Shown: positions 1 to 6,566, counted from the stretch's first letter. The stretch is 14,097 nt of DNA from Chloroflexota bacterium (GCA_021785115.1 JAJYGO010000051.1:1-14097); one strand, 5' to 3'. Translations and numbers: made by a program. The notes: generated from the sequence alone by a model not told the origin.

Positions 1-1
1 G

Positions 2-298
2 ACGGCCGACCTGGTGACCGAGGTCCGGGCCAGGCTCGACCAGGCCGGGTATCGCCACGTGAAGATCATCATCAGCGGCGGGCTCAACCCGGACCGGATC
101 GCCTACTTCAAGGAGCGCGGCGCCCCGGTCGACTCGTTCGCGGTGGGGAGCTACATCAGCGGGGCGAGCCCGATCGACTTCACCGGGGACCTCAAGGAGA
201 TCGACGGCAAGCCGATCGCCAAGCGGGGGCGGATCCCCGGGATCACGCCCAGCCCCAGGCTGCGGCCGGTCGATCTCTCGGAGTGGCTGGGGGAGTAG
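2..298 (+). CDS. Nicotinate phosphoribosyltransferase, C-terminal fragment
   Basis: This is the last 98 codons of a gene that begins before the window; the frame is open from base 2 and ends at TAG. The fragment carries a run resembling the C-terminal barrel end of nicotinate/nicotinamide phosphoribosyltransferases: SGGLNPDRI, then GAPVDSFAVGSYISG, then a DFTGDLKEIDGKPIAKRGR stretch. In the family the GG and VGS/VGT loops bind the phosphate of PRPP or the mononucleotide product, and the enzyme makes nicotinate mononucleotide in NAD salvage. The closest match by eye is the shorter form common in Gram-positive bacteria and archaea. The gene stops 6 nt before the stop codon of the convergent GcvPB-like gene, so no room exists for a dedicated terminator. 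I assign the family with good confidence but cannot check the active-site residues of the missing N-terminal part. Confidence 0.8.
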   Translation, partial: TADLVTEVRARLDQAGYRHVKIIISGGLNPDRIAYFKERGAPVDSFAVGSYISGASPIDFTGDLKEIDGKPIAKRGRIPGITPSPRLRPVDLSEWLGE

Positions 299-304
299 CC
301 ACCC

Positions 305-1915
305 TCAGGCCCCGCCCGAGCCCGCTCCCGCTCCCGTTCCGCCCGAACCCTCGCCGGAGCGCCGCTTCCGCAGGTACGCGCGCCAGGTCATGGCCCACCG
401 CGCCGGGTCGTCCAGGGGGCCGTGGTCGTGCCGGTGCACCACGCTCGCGTGCGGCGCGGTCCGCACGAGCTCCGGGTCCTCGTACGCCTCGCGGACGACG
501 CGCTCCAGGGTGGCCGCGTACTCGTCGAGCTCCTCGGGCGAGTACGACTCGGTCGGCTCGAGGGTGAAGGGCTCCGGCACGAGCCAGGGATGGTGGCTGG
601 TCCAGTAGTGGGCGCCGAAGTCGGCCATCCGCCGCCCCACGTCCTCCGAGCCCACGCCCGTCTCGCGCCGCAGCGGCTCGAAACTGTAGCGGACCTGCTC
701 CAGGCGCCGGCGGTCCGGCCACGGCACCGCCACGCCGCGGATCCGGCGAACACGGTCGAGGAGGTAGTTGTTGGCGAGCACGGCCGACTCTGCCACTGAG
801 CGGAGGCCCGCGGCGCCCAGGCTCATGATCCAGGCGTAGGCGCGCAGGTGGACCTCCGGCACGCCATACCAGGTCCGGACCCTGCCGATGCTGGCCGGCC
901 GATCCCGGTCGAGGTGGTAGGCGGTCCCGTCGAAGGTGACCACCGGCGAGGGGAGGAAGGGCGCGAGGTGCGTGCGGACGCCCAGCGTCCCGCAGGCCGG
1001 GCCGCCCGACCCGTGCGGCGTGGAGAACGTCTTGTGCAGGTTGAAGAAGCAGGCGTCGAAGCCGGCCTCCCGTGCCCGGGTGATCCCCAGGAGCCCGTTG
1101 GCGTTCGCCTGGTCGTAGACGCAGAGCCCGCCCGCCTCGTGGACGGCAGCGGTGAACTCGGCGATGCGGGGGTTGAAGATCCCGGTGTCCTCGGGGTTCG
1201 TGATGAAGAGGCCGGCGGTGCGCGGTCCCAGCACGGTCCGCAGCTCGTCCAGCTCCGGGTACCCGTTCGGCCCCGGCTGCAGGGTGACGATGCGGAACCC
1301 CGCCACGTGCGCCGCCGCCGCGTCGGACGGGTGCGAGAAGATCGTGGTCACGATCTCGTCGCGGGCCGGGAAGTTGCCCCGAGACTCGTGCCAGGCACGC
1401 AGCATCGCCGCCGCGGCGAAGATCGCCTGGGACCCGCTGCCGGGCTGCAGGGTGAAGGCGTCCATCCCGGAGATCTCCCGCAGGAGGAGGTCGAGCCGGT
1501 ACATCACCTCCAGGATCCCCTGCACGGTTCGCTCGTCCTGCAGCGGGTGCAGGTCGGCCACGCGCGGGCTCCGGGCCAGCTGCTCGTTGACCTTCGGGCT
1601 GTACTTCATGGTGCAGGTGCCCTGGCCGATGTCGATGTTGACGTCCGCGCCCAGGGTCTCCTGCGAGAGCCGCAGGTAGTGGCGCACCACCGCCTGCTGC
1701 GACAGCTCGGGGAGGGCGGGGGGATTCCGACGGCGGATCGCCTCCGGGACCCGTTCGTCCGGAGTCAGCTCGGGCACCTCCCGGTCAGGGCGCGGCGGCA
1801 GCACGCCGCGGGCGCCCGGCACGGAGAGCTCGAAGATGACCGGCTCGTCCCAGCGCGCTGCATGGAAGCGACGCACGCTGCCCGGTGCGGCGGGAGAGGT
1901 GTGACCATCGCGCAT
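305..1915 (-). CDS. gcvPB: GcvPB-like subunit of a glycine dehydrogenase (P-protein) family PLP enzyme
   Basis: A 536-residue protein of the glycine decarboxylase P-protein family, C-terminal (catalytic) half. ATG at 1915 is preceded by GGGAGG with an 8-nt spacer. The PLP site is clear: NLHKTFSTPHGSGGPACG at 292-309 with the Schiff-base lysine K295, and D268 in the VYDQANANG segment placed to pair with the PLP ring nitrogen. The GQGTCTMKYSPK segment near 97-108 and LEPTES near 452-457 also match the family. However, many glycine-specific motifs are changed: LQPGSGSQAI (156-165) instead of LQPAAGAHGE, SHPSDAA (194-200) where HGTNPAS is expected, TNPEDTG for TNPNTLG, and AHYWTSHHPW near 435-444 where FHPPTIYFPL is expected. 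The tail after about residue 517 is a Gly/Ser/Ala-rich low-complexity end. It is the last gene of the SDR-gcvPA-gcvPB operon. The family is certain; true glycine decarboxylase activity is doubtful, and the gene symbol reflects homology only. Confidence 0.85.
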   Translation of the reverse strand: MRDGHTSPAAPGSVRRFHAARWDEPVIFELSVPGARGVLPPRPDREVPELTPDERVPEAIRRRNPPALPELSQQAVVRHYLRLSQETLGADVNIDIGQGTCTMKYSPKVNEQLARSPRVADLHPLQDERTVQGILEVMYRLDLLLREISGMDAFTLQPGSGSQAIFAAAAMLRAWHESRGNFPARDEIVTTIFSHPSDAAAAHVAGFRIVTLQPGPNGYPELDELRTVLGPRTAGLFITNPEDTGIFNPRIAEFTAAVHEAGGLCVYDQANANGLLGITRAREAGFDACFFNLHKTFSTPHGSGGPACGTLGVRTHLAPFLPSPVVTFDGTAYHLDRDRPASIGRVRTWYGVPEVHLRAYAWIMSLGAAGLRSVAESAVLANNYLLDRVRRIRGVAVPWPDRRRLEQVRYSFEPLRRETGVGSEDVGRRMADFGAHYWTSHHPWLVPEPFTLEPTESYSPEELDEYAATLERVVREAYEDPELVRTAPHASVVHRHDHGPLDDPARWAMTWRAYLRKRRSGEGSGGTGAGAGSGGA

Positions 1916-1932
1916 CGGGGCATCCTCCCGCG

Positions 1933-3333
1933 TCACCGCAGCACCTCCGCCAGGGTGTCGGCCAGCCGGTCGATGTCGGCGCGCGAGTGCGCCTCGGTCA
2001 CGCAGTAGAGCGCCGACTGCCCCAGCCCGGGGAATGGCTCGGAGAGGTCCGCTCCACCGAAGACCCCTCGGTCGAGGAGCGCCGCGTTGATCTCCCGCAC
2101 GGTGCGGCCCGTCGCCGTGAAGTCGACCGTGAACTCCTTGAACGGGATGCCCGAGAGGCGCGGCGACCGGACGCCGGGGAGCGCCCCCAGGCGTCCCGCC
2201 GCGTAGCGCGCCAGCCGCATGCAGGTCTCGCCGAGCTCGGCCATCCCCTGCGGACCCATCAGGGCCAGGTAGACGCCGGCCGTGATCCCCCACAGGGCCG
2301 CCGCCGTGCCGACGAACTCCTTCCCCTCCTCCCGTCCATGGAAGCTGGTGCGCTCCCAGGCCACGTCCCCGAAGCCGTACTCGCCCTCCACCGCGGTGTC
2401 GGTGAGCCCGAAGAGGCGGGAGGGGTACTCGGTCACGAACCGGGGCTCGTCGGGCGTGGCGATGAACCCGCCGTGCCCGCCGCCGAAGTACATGTGGATC
2501 CCGAGGGGCTGCAGGTCGCCGCAGGCGATGTCGAACCCGCAGGCGCCCGGCGCCTCGAGCACGCCGAGCGAGGAGGGGTCCACGCAGGCCACGGCGAGCG
2601 CCCCGCGCGCGTGGGCCATCCCCGCGATCGCCGCAGCCTGTTCCTCGATGATCCCCAGGAAGGTGGGGTTCTCCACGAGGACCGCCGCCGTGTCGTCGGA
2701 GAGCTTCGCGTGCAGGTCCGCCAGGTCGAGCAGCCCGCTGCGAGGGTCGTACCCCACGGGCACCACCTCGAGCGCGCCGCGGACGTAGTTGTCGATCACG
2801 GACCTCCGCTGTGGGTTGGCCGTCGCCGGCACCAGGACCCGGCGCCGGCCGGTGATCCGCCCCGCCATCCGGAGCGCGGTGGCGGAGGCCTGGGCACCGT
2901 CGAAGGTCGGGATGCTCACCACGTCCATCCCGAGCAGCTCGCCCATCATCGAGGCGTACTCGAAGAGCGCCTGGAACCGCCCGTGGTCCTCGTACGGCTC
3001 GCCGCCGTAGGCGGTCAGGAACTCGGATCGGGCGTTGACCTCGTCGCAGACGGCCGGCACCACGTGCGGGTAGCATCCGGCACCCAGGAAGCTCAGGGCA
3101 TCCGCGGTGGTCGTGTTGCGCGCCAGCAGCGCCTCCACGTGCCGCCGCAGATCGTGTTCGGAGGCGAGCGGCTGCGGGAGGTCGAGCGGCCGGGTCAGCC
3201 GGAGCTCGGCCGGGATGTCGGCGTAGAGCGCCTCCACGTCGGGCGCCCCGATCCGGCGGAGCATCGCCTCGCGGACGCCGGGGACGCTGGCGGGGATGTA
3301 CGGGTGGGCCCCGGGGCCCGGGTCTGCGGTCAC
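1933..3333 (-). CDS. gcvPA: GcvPA-like subunit of a glycine dehydrogenase (P-protein) family PLP enzyme
   Basis: A 466-residue protein matching subunit 1 of two-subunit glycine dehydrogenase, which forms a heterodimeric unit with the GcvPB half. The GTG start at 3333 overlaps the TGA of the upstream SDR by 4 nt. It is supported because the family N-terminus, HPYIPASVPGVREAMLRRIG, follows at once. Family landmarks are FLGAGCYPH (82-90), ENPTFLG (221-227) and a glycine-rich FGGGHGGF (283-290). Against this, the canonical TAYTPYQPEISQG region reads TAYGGEPYEDHGRF (107-120), the NASMYDGATA region reads SIPTFDGAQA, and the REQHIRREKATSNICT block is replaced by WERTSFHGREEGKEFVGT (326-343). These are block-wise replacements, not scattered drift, which suggests a distinct subfamily. 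The frame is intact and the length is normal (usually about 440-450), so it is not a pseudogene. Confidence 0.85.
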   Translation of the reverse strand: MTADPGPGAHPYIPASVPGVREAMLRRIGAPDVEALYADIPAELRLTRPLDLPQPLASEHDLRRHVEALLARNTTTADALSFLGAGCYPHVVPAVCDEVNARSEFLTAYGGEPYEDHGRFQALFEYASMMGELLGMDVVSIPTFDGAQASATALRMAGRITGRRRVLVPATANPQRRSVIDNYVRGALEVVPVGYDPRSGLLDLADLHAKLSDDTAAVLVENPTFLGIIEEQAAAIAGMAHARGALAVACVDPSSLGVLEAPGACGFDIACGDLQPLGIHMYFGGGHGGFIATPDEPRFVTEYPSRLFGLTDTAVEGEYGFGDVAWERTSFHGREEGKEFVGTAAALWGITAGVYLALMGPQGMAELGETCMRLARYAAGRLGALPGVRSPRLSGIPFKEFTVDFTATGRTVREINAALLDRGVFGGADLSEPFPGLGQSALYCVTEAHSRADIDRLADTLAEVLR

Positions 3334-4133
3334 GCCGTCTCGCCTCCATCGATGCTGATGCACTGTCCGGTGATGTAGGCGGCCTCGTCCGAGGCCAGGA
3401 ACGCGAAGAGGGCGGCCACCTCGCCCGGGCGGGCGTGACGGCCCAGCGGGATGCGGCGGTTCACCTCCTCCAGCATCTCCGGGGAGTACTCCGCCTGCTG
3501 CATGGGTGTCAGGACGTAGCCCGGGCAGACCGCGTTGGCACGCAGCCACGGCGCGCACTCGAGCGCGATCGTCTTCATCAGCAGGTTCACGCCCGCCTTG
3601 GAGGCGTTGTAATCCGTGTAGAAGGGGTGACCGTCGAGCCCGTTGGTCGACGACGTGAACAGGATCACGCCGGCCCCCTGCGCGGACATCCGGCGTGCCG
3701 CGGCCCTGGCGCAGAGGAAGGCGCCGGTCAGGTTGACCCCGATGACGCGCGACCACTGCTCGGGCTCGAGGTCGAGGAAGCTGCGGCGCACGCTGATCCC
3801 GGCGTTCGCGATCAGCACGTCGACGCCGCCGAGCAGCCGGTCGACCTCGCGGAACGCGACGTCCACCCGGGCCGGGTCGCTGACGTCCGCCTCCACGGTG
3901 CCAGCCAGTCCCGGCAGGTCCTCGCCAAGGCGCGCCAGCGCCCCGGCGTCCCGGTCCAGGGCGATCACGCGGGCGCCGTCGTCGACGAACCGGGTCACGG
4001 TGGCGAGGCCGATCCCGCTGGCGCCTCCGGTGACCACGACGCGTCGGCCGGCCAGCCCCGGCCGCGGGGACGGGCTCGCGGCGGCCGAGGATCCGGGTCC
4101 GTCCGCGGCGTGCGGCGTCGTGCTTCGTCCCAT
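3330..4133 (-). CDS. SDR-family NAD-dependent oxidoreductase, first gene of the GcvP-like operon
   Basis: A 267-residue classical short-chain dehydrogenase/reductase. ATG at 4133 has GGAGG at 4146-4142 with an 8-nt spacer. The first 26 residues are a disordered Ser/Pro/Ala extension, then the Rossmann motif TGGASGIG (35-42). Asp60 at the end of the second strand points to NAD(H) rather than NADP(H). NAG is at 110-112, the catalytic Asn is N134, and S162 with Y175-x3-K179 completes the tetrad. The C-terminus ITGQCISIDGGE is typical of the 3-oxoacyl-ACP reductase/glucose dehydrogenase-like group. The substrate cannot be read from sequence. The stop overlaps the GTG start of the GcvPA-like gene by 4 nt, implying coupled translation and a shared pathway. 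The oxidoreductase could act on the carbonyl or alcohol that precedes or follows the PLP reaction; this is inference. Confidence 0.85.
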   Translation of the reverse strand: MGRSTTPHAADGPGSSAAASPSPRPGLAGRRVVVTGGASGIGLATVTRFVDDGARVIALDRDAGALARLGEDLPGLAGTVEADVSDPARVDVAFREVDRLLGGVDVLIANAGISVRRSFLDLEPEQWSRVIGVNLTGAFLCARAAARRMSAQGAGVILFTSSTNGLDGHPFYTDYNASKAGVNLLMKTIALECAPWLRANAVCPGYVLTPMQQAEYSPEMLEEVNRRIPLGRHARPGEVAALFAFLASDEAAYITGQCISIDGGETA

Positions 4134-4194
4134 GCGTGGAACCTCCGCTGGATTGCCGCCCCTGGGCGCGGGCGGCGCGACGGGAACGGCGAGT

Positions 4195-4203
4195 AGTATC
4201 CCA
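4195..4203 (-). promoter_or_regulatory. Extended -10 (TGGGATACT) for the SDR-gcvPA-gcvPB operon
   Basis: Read on the minus strand the bases are TGGGATACT: a TGn extension followed by GATACT, which matches TATAAT at four of six positions. Transcription would start near 4188 and give a leader of about 55 nt that contains the GGAGG ribosome site of the SDR. No convincing -35 is visible, in line with the other promoters in this window. The assignment is by pattern only. Confidence 0.35.
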
Positions 4204-4267
4204 AGTCCGGGCCCTCATCCGTGGCGCCGGGGCACCGGCGTGCCGGCGTGGGGGGTGGTCGCGCCGG

Positions 4268-4304
4268 CATCGCCATCGCGAGCATCGCCATCGCGAGCAT
4301 CGCC
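4268..4304 (+). repeat. 15-bp tandem repeat, 2.5 copies
   Basis: The unit CATCGCCATCGCGAG occurs twice in a row at 4268-4282 and 4283-4297, and is followed by a partial third copy, CATCGCC, to 4304. It lies 54-90 bp upstream of the rightward SDR start, inside the likely 5' leader. It is too short and too few-copied for CRISPR. It may be replication slippage or stacked protein-binding sites. Confidence 0.75.
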
Positions 4305-4357
4305 GGCGCGGGTGCCGGCGCGGGCGCCGGAGCGGGCTCCGCCGGACGGGAGGGTGC

Positions 4358-5140
4358 ATGACGGTTTCCACGGGTCGACTGGCGGGGCGGGTCGCGCTGG
4401 TGACCGGCGCGGCGTCGGGGATCGGGGCGGCCACGGCGGTCCGCTTCGGCGGGGAGGGAGCGGCCGTCGGGCTGGTCGACCGCGACGAGACGGGGCTGGC
4501 GCGCGTGGCGGATGCCATCCGCGAGTCCGGCGGGCGTGCGCTCCCGGTGCCGCTCGACCTGACCGCGCCCGGTGCGGCGGATCGCGCCGTCGATGTGGTG
4601 GTGGGGGCGTTCGGTGGGCTCGACATCCTGGTGGCCGCGGCCGGGATGATCCGGCGCCACACCGCACTCGAGACGTCCGACGCCGAGTGGGACGAGGTGG
4701 TCGCGGTCAACCTGACCGCGTTGTTCCGCTGCTGCCGGGCGGCGATCCCGCGCATGCGGGAACGCGGCGGCGGGGCCATCGTCACGGTGGGCTCCGGGTG
4801 GAGCCTGGTCGCGGGGCCGCGCTCCGTCAGCTACGCGGCCACCAAGGCGGCCGTGGCGAACCTGACGCGCGCGCTCGCGATCGACCACGGTCCGGATGGG
4901 ATCCGCGCGAACTGCGTCTGCCCGGGGGACACGGACACGCCCCTCCTGCGCGGCGAGTTCCACCAGCTCGGGGAACGCCTCGAGGACGGGCTGGCAGGTT
5001 CGGCCCGGGGCCGACCGCTCGGGCGCGTCGGCAGCCCGGACGAGATCGCTGCCGCGATCCTCTACCTCGCCTCCGACGACGCGACGTTCGTCACGGGCAC
5101 CACGCTGGTGGTGGACGGAGGCGGCCTGGCGGGCGGCTGA
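4358..5140 (+). CDS. SDR-family NAD-dependent oxidoreductase (second copy, divergent)
   Basis: A 260-residue classical SDR. ATG at 4358 follows GGGAGGG (4348-4354) at a short spacing; an in-frame ATG further upstream at 4136 is rejected because it would translate the control region. The Rossmann motif is TGAASGIG (16-23) and Asp41 suggests NAD(H). The catalytic tetrad is N118, S146, Y159 and K163 (YAATK). The usual NNAG motif after strand four reads AAAG (93-96), an unusual substitution. The C-terminus FVTGTTLVVDGGG is standard. It is a distant paralogue of the SDR across the divergent region, sharing the same length class and order of motifs. The physiological substrate is unknown. The shared control region suggests, but does not prove, joint regulation with the GcvP-like operon. 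Confidence 0.85.
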   Translation: MTVSTGRLAGRVALVTGAASGIGAATAVRFGGEGAAVGLVDRDETGLARVADAIRESGGRALPVPLDLTAPGAADRAVDVVVGAFGGLDILVAAAGMIRRHTALETSDAEWDEVVAVNLTALFRCCRAAIPRMRERGGGAIVTVGSGWSLVAGPRSVSYAATKAAVANLTRALAIDHGPDGIRANCVCPGDTDTPLLRGEFHQLGERLEDGLAGSARGRPLGRVGSPDEIAAAILYLASDDATFVTGTTLVVDGGGLAGG

Positions 5141-5263
5141 GGTCGTCCTCCGGCCAGCGCCCGAACCCACACGTGGCGGGGGGCTCACGCTCGGGCGGGC
5201 GGCCGACCGCTCCCCGGGATGGGTGGCCGGCCCCCGGCCGGGGACCTCTTCGCCGATGCGTGC

Positions 5264-5268
5264 GAGGA
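5264..5268 (+). promoter_or_regulatory. Ribosome binding site deciding the start of the TPR gene
   Basis: GAGGA lies 8 nt before the ATG at 5277 (5 nt before an in-frame GTG at 5274). A third in-frame candidate, ATG at 5256, lies upstream of this site and has no such sequence in front of it, so the later start is preferred. Confidence 0.5.
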
Positions 5269-5276
5269 TTCGGGTG

Positions 5277-5828
5277 ATGGAACCTCGCGACCACGGCATC
5301 CCGGACGGCGGATCGGACGACGACCGGCAGGAGCACGACACCGGCGACGCGGGCGATGCGCCGCAGGACCGCGCGGACGAGCCGATGGGCGACCCCGACG
5401 AGCGTGGCGGCCTCACGCGGTCGGAGCAGCGTGCCGTCGACGAGCTTCTCGAGCGCGAGACGCCCTACGGGCTCCTCCAGCGCGGCAAGGCCCTGATGAG
5501 CCGCCGCCACTACGCCCAGGCCGCGGTGCTGCTCCAGCGCGCCGCCGGCCTCGAGCCCCGCCGCGGCTCCATCCTCGAGGCACTCGGCCGCGCGTACTAC
5601 AACAGCGGCCAGCACGAGCGGGCCGTGGCAACCTTCGAGGACCTCCTCGAGATCGACCCATCCCTGCCGTACGCGCACTTCGCGCTCGGCCAGGGTCTGA
5701 AGCAGCTGGGCCGGCAGGAGGAGGCGCGGACCCACCTGCGGCTGGCGGTCGCCCTCGCGCCGGAGTCCCGGCTGTACCGCAACGCGCTGGACCGCCTGGA
5801 GGGCAACCGGCCGCCCACGCTGCTGTAG
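5277..5828 (+). CDS. Small soluble TPR-repeat protein
   Basis: A 183-residue protein with three tetratricopeptide repeats, at about residues 64-97, 98-131 and 132-165. Each shows the TPR pattern of small residues at positions 8 and 20 and a closing proline (for example ALGRAYYNSGQHERAVATFE followed by EIDP). The N-terminal 45 residues are acidic, rich in Asp/Gly/Glu and probably disordered. There is no signal peptide and no membrane segment, so it should be cytosolic. TPR units mediate protein-protein contacts, so no enzymatic role is expected and the partner cannot be read here. It follows the second SDR by 136 nt in the same direction and converges on the NUDIX gene. The start could also be GTG 5274 or ATG 5256. 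Confidence 0.8.
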   Translation: MEPRDHGIPDGGSDDDRQEHDTGDAGDAPQDRADEPMGDPDERGGLTRSEQRAVDELLERETPYGLLQRGKALMSRRHYAQAAVLLQRAAGLEPRRGSILEALGRAYYNSGQHERAVATFEDLLEIDPSLPYAHFALGQGLKQLGRQEEARTHLRLAVALAPESRLYRNALDRLEGNRPPTLL

Positions 5829-5910
5829 GGGAACGCGCGCCGCTGGCGGCGCTGGCGGCGGGGCCTGCCCTCGCGCGCGGCCCTCGCGTGCGCTGCCCGC
5901 CCGCGTGTCC

Positions 5911-6552
5911 TCAGAGCTCGCCGCGCTCCGCCATCCGGGCCACGCGCAGCAGGCCGACCAGGGACTTCGCGTCCTCGATCTCGCCCCGCTCGGCCGCCGC
6001 CACGGCCTCGCGCCAGGGGCGCCGCACCAGGCGGAGGTGCTCGTCCGGCTCCGGCCCCGTGGAGTCGTCGTCCGGCGACAGGTCCTGCGCCAGGTACAGG
6101 TGCATGTGCTCGTCGGTGAACCCGGGCGCCGTCCAGAACGCCCCCAGGTCGCGCCAGCGGGCGGCCCGCATCCCGGTCTCCTCGGACAGTTCGCGGGCGG
6201 CGCAGATGGCCGGGTCCTCGAGGCTGCCGTCCGCGAGCGTGTCGATCGTCCCCGCCGGGATCTCGAGCAGCGCCCCGCCGGTGGCGTGCCGCCACTGCCG
6301 GACCATCAGCACGTCGTCGCCGTCCAGCGCCACGATCGCCACGGCACCGGGGTGGAGCACCAGCTCGCGCTCGCGCTCCACGCCGTCCGCGTGGCGGATG
6401 GTGTCCACCCGGAAGGTCAGGTAGCGGCCGCGGTACACCACGCGCTCCGATACCGGGGTCTCCTGCAGCCAGCCGTCCCCGGCGGGTTCGCCGGGCAGTC
6501 CACCCCCGCCCGTCGTCGGCGGAGGGGATCCAAGGCGCCGTCCGTCCGTCAT
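5911..6552 (-). CDS. NUDIX hydrolase, ADP-ribose pyrophosphatase-like
   Basis: A 213-residue NUDIX protein. The box reads E112-x7-REL-x-EE-x-GM, with R120, E121, E124 and E125, which bind the divalent metal and activate water. Upstream, VRQWRHATGGALLEIPAGTID (84-104) is the hallmark of the ADP-sugar/ADP-ribose pyrophosphatase branch, which splits ADP-ribose to AMP and ribose 5-phosphate. The loop between PAGTID and the box glutamate is about five residues longer than usual (TLADGSLE). The first 27 residues are Gly/Pro-rich and probably disordered. ATG at 6552 has no Shine-Dalgarno sequence, but a TATACT -10 ends 8 nt before it, so the mRNA is probably leaderless. The exact nucleotide substrate remains a family-level guess. 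Confidence 0.85.
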   Translation of the reverse strand: MTDGRRLGSPPPTTGGGGLPGEPAGDGWLQETPVSERVVYRGRYLTFRVDTIRHADGVERERELVLHPGAVAIVALDGDDVLMVRQWRHATGGALLEIPAGTIDTLADGSLEDPAICAARELSEETGMRAARWRDLGAFWTAPGFTDEHMHLYLAQDLSPDDDSTGPEPDEHLRLVRRPWREAVAAAERGEIEDAKSLVGLLRVARMAERGEL

Positions 6553-6559
6553 GGGCCCG

Positions 6560-6565
6560 TAGTAT
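6560..6565 (+). promoter_or_regulatory. -10 box (TAGTAT) for leaderless PHP gene
   Basis: TAGTAT ends 6 nt before the GTG at 6572. Transcription starting about 7 nt after a -10 box would begin on the start codon itself. There is no Shine-Dalgarno sequence in front of the GTG and no recognisable -35. It overlaps the opposite-strand -10 by 5 bp. Confidence 0.5.
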
Positions 6566-6566
6566 A
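6561..6566 (-). promoter_or_regulatory. -10 box (TATACT) for leaderless NUDIX gene
   Basis: On the minus strand the hexamer is TATACT, five of six matches to TATAAT and identical to the hexamer in front of the tRNA gene in this window. It ends 8 nt before the ATG at 6552, so the transcript would have essentially no leader. It shares 5 bp with the plus-strand -10. Confidence 0.55.

Larger units (their letters stand above)
4134..4357. promoter_or_regulatory. Divergent intergenic control region between the two SDR genes
   Basis: This is the longest protein-free stretch of the window (224 nt). It separates two start codons that face away from each other, so it must hold promoters for both the leftward SDR-gcvPA-gcvPB operon and the rightward SDR. 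It contains an AT-richer patch, GAGTAGTATCCCA, around 4191-4203. That patch reads as a -10 on both strands (TAGTAT on plus, GATACT on minus). A short tandem repeat at 4268-4304 and a GC-rich segment full of GCCGGCG-type palindromes lie closer to the rightward gene. I see no glycine riboswitch core on either strand. Confidence 0.5.

Noticed and set aside
299..304. Terminator between the phosphoribosyltransferase and GcvPB-like genes.
   Set aside because: Only 6 nt separate the two convergent stop codons, and the adjoining (CCCGCT)-type repeat encodes the low-complexity tail of the GcvPB-like protein.
848..3378. Long plus-strand open frames (848-2008, 1885-3378) opposite the GcvP-like genes.
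   Set aside because: Their translations are low-complexity Arg/Gly/Val/His-rich and lack any family motif, while the minus-strand frames are clear family members.
4268..4304. Possible CRISPR array from the short direct repeats.
   Set aside because: The repeats are directly adjacent without spacers, only 15 bp long, and no cas gene is nearby.
4134..4357. Possible glycine riboswitch in front of the GcvP-like operon.
   Set aside because: No tandem aptamer core or expression-platform hairpin with a T run could be recognised on the minus strand; a covariance-model search would settle it.
5829..5910. Terminator between the convergent TPR and NUDIX genes.
   Set aside because: The stretch holds two adjacent copies of CGCTGGCGG and other GC-only repeats but no convincing stem with a T run on either strand.
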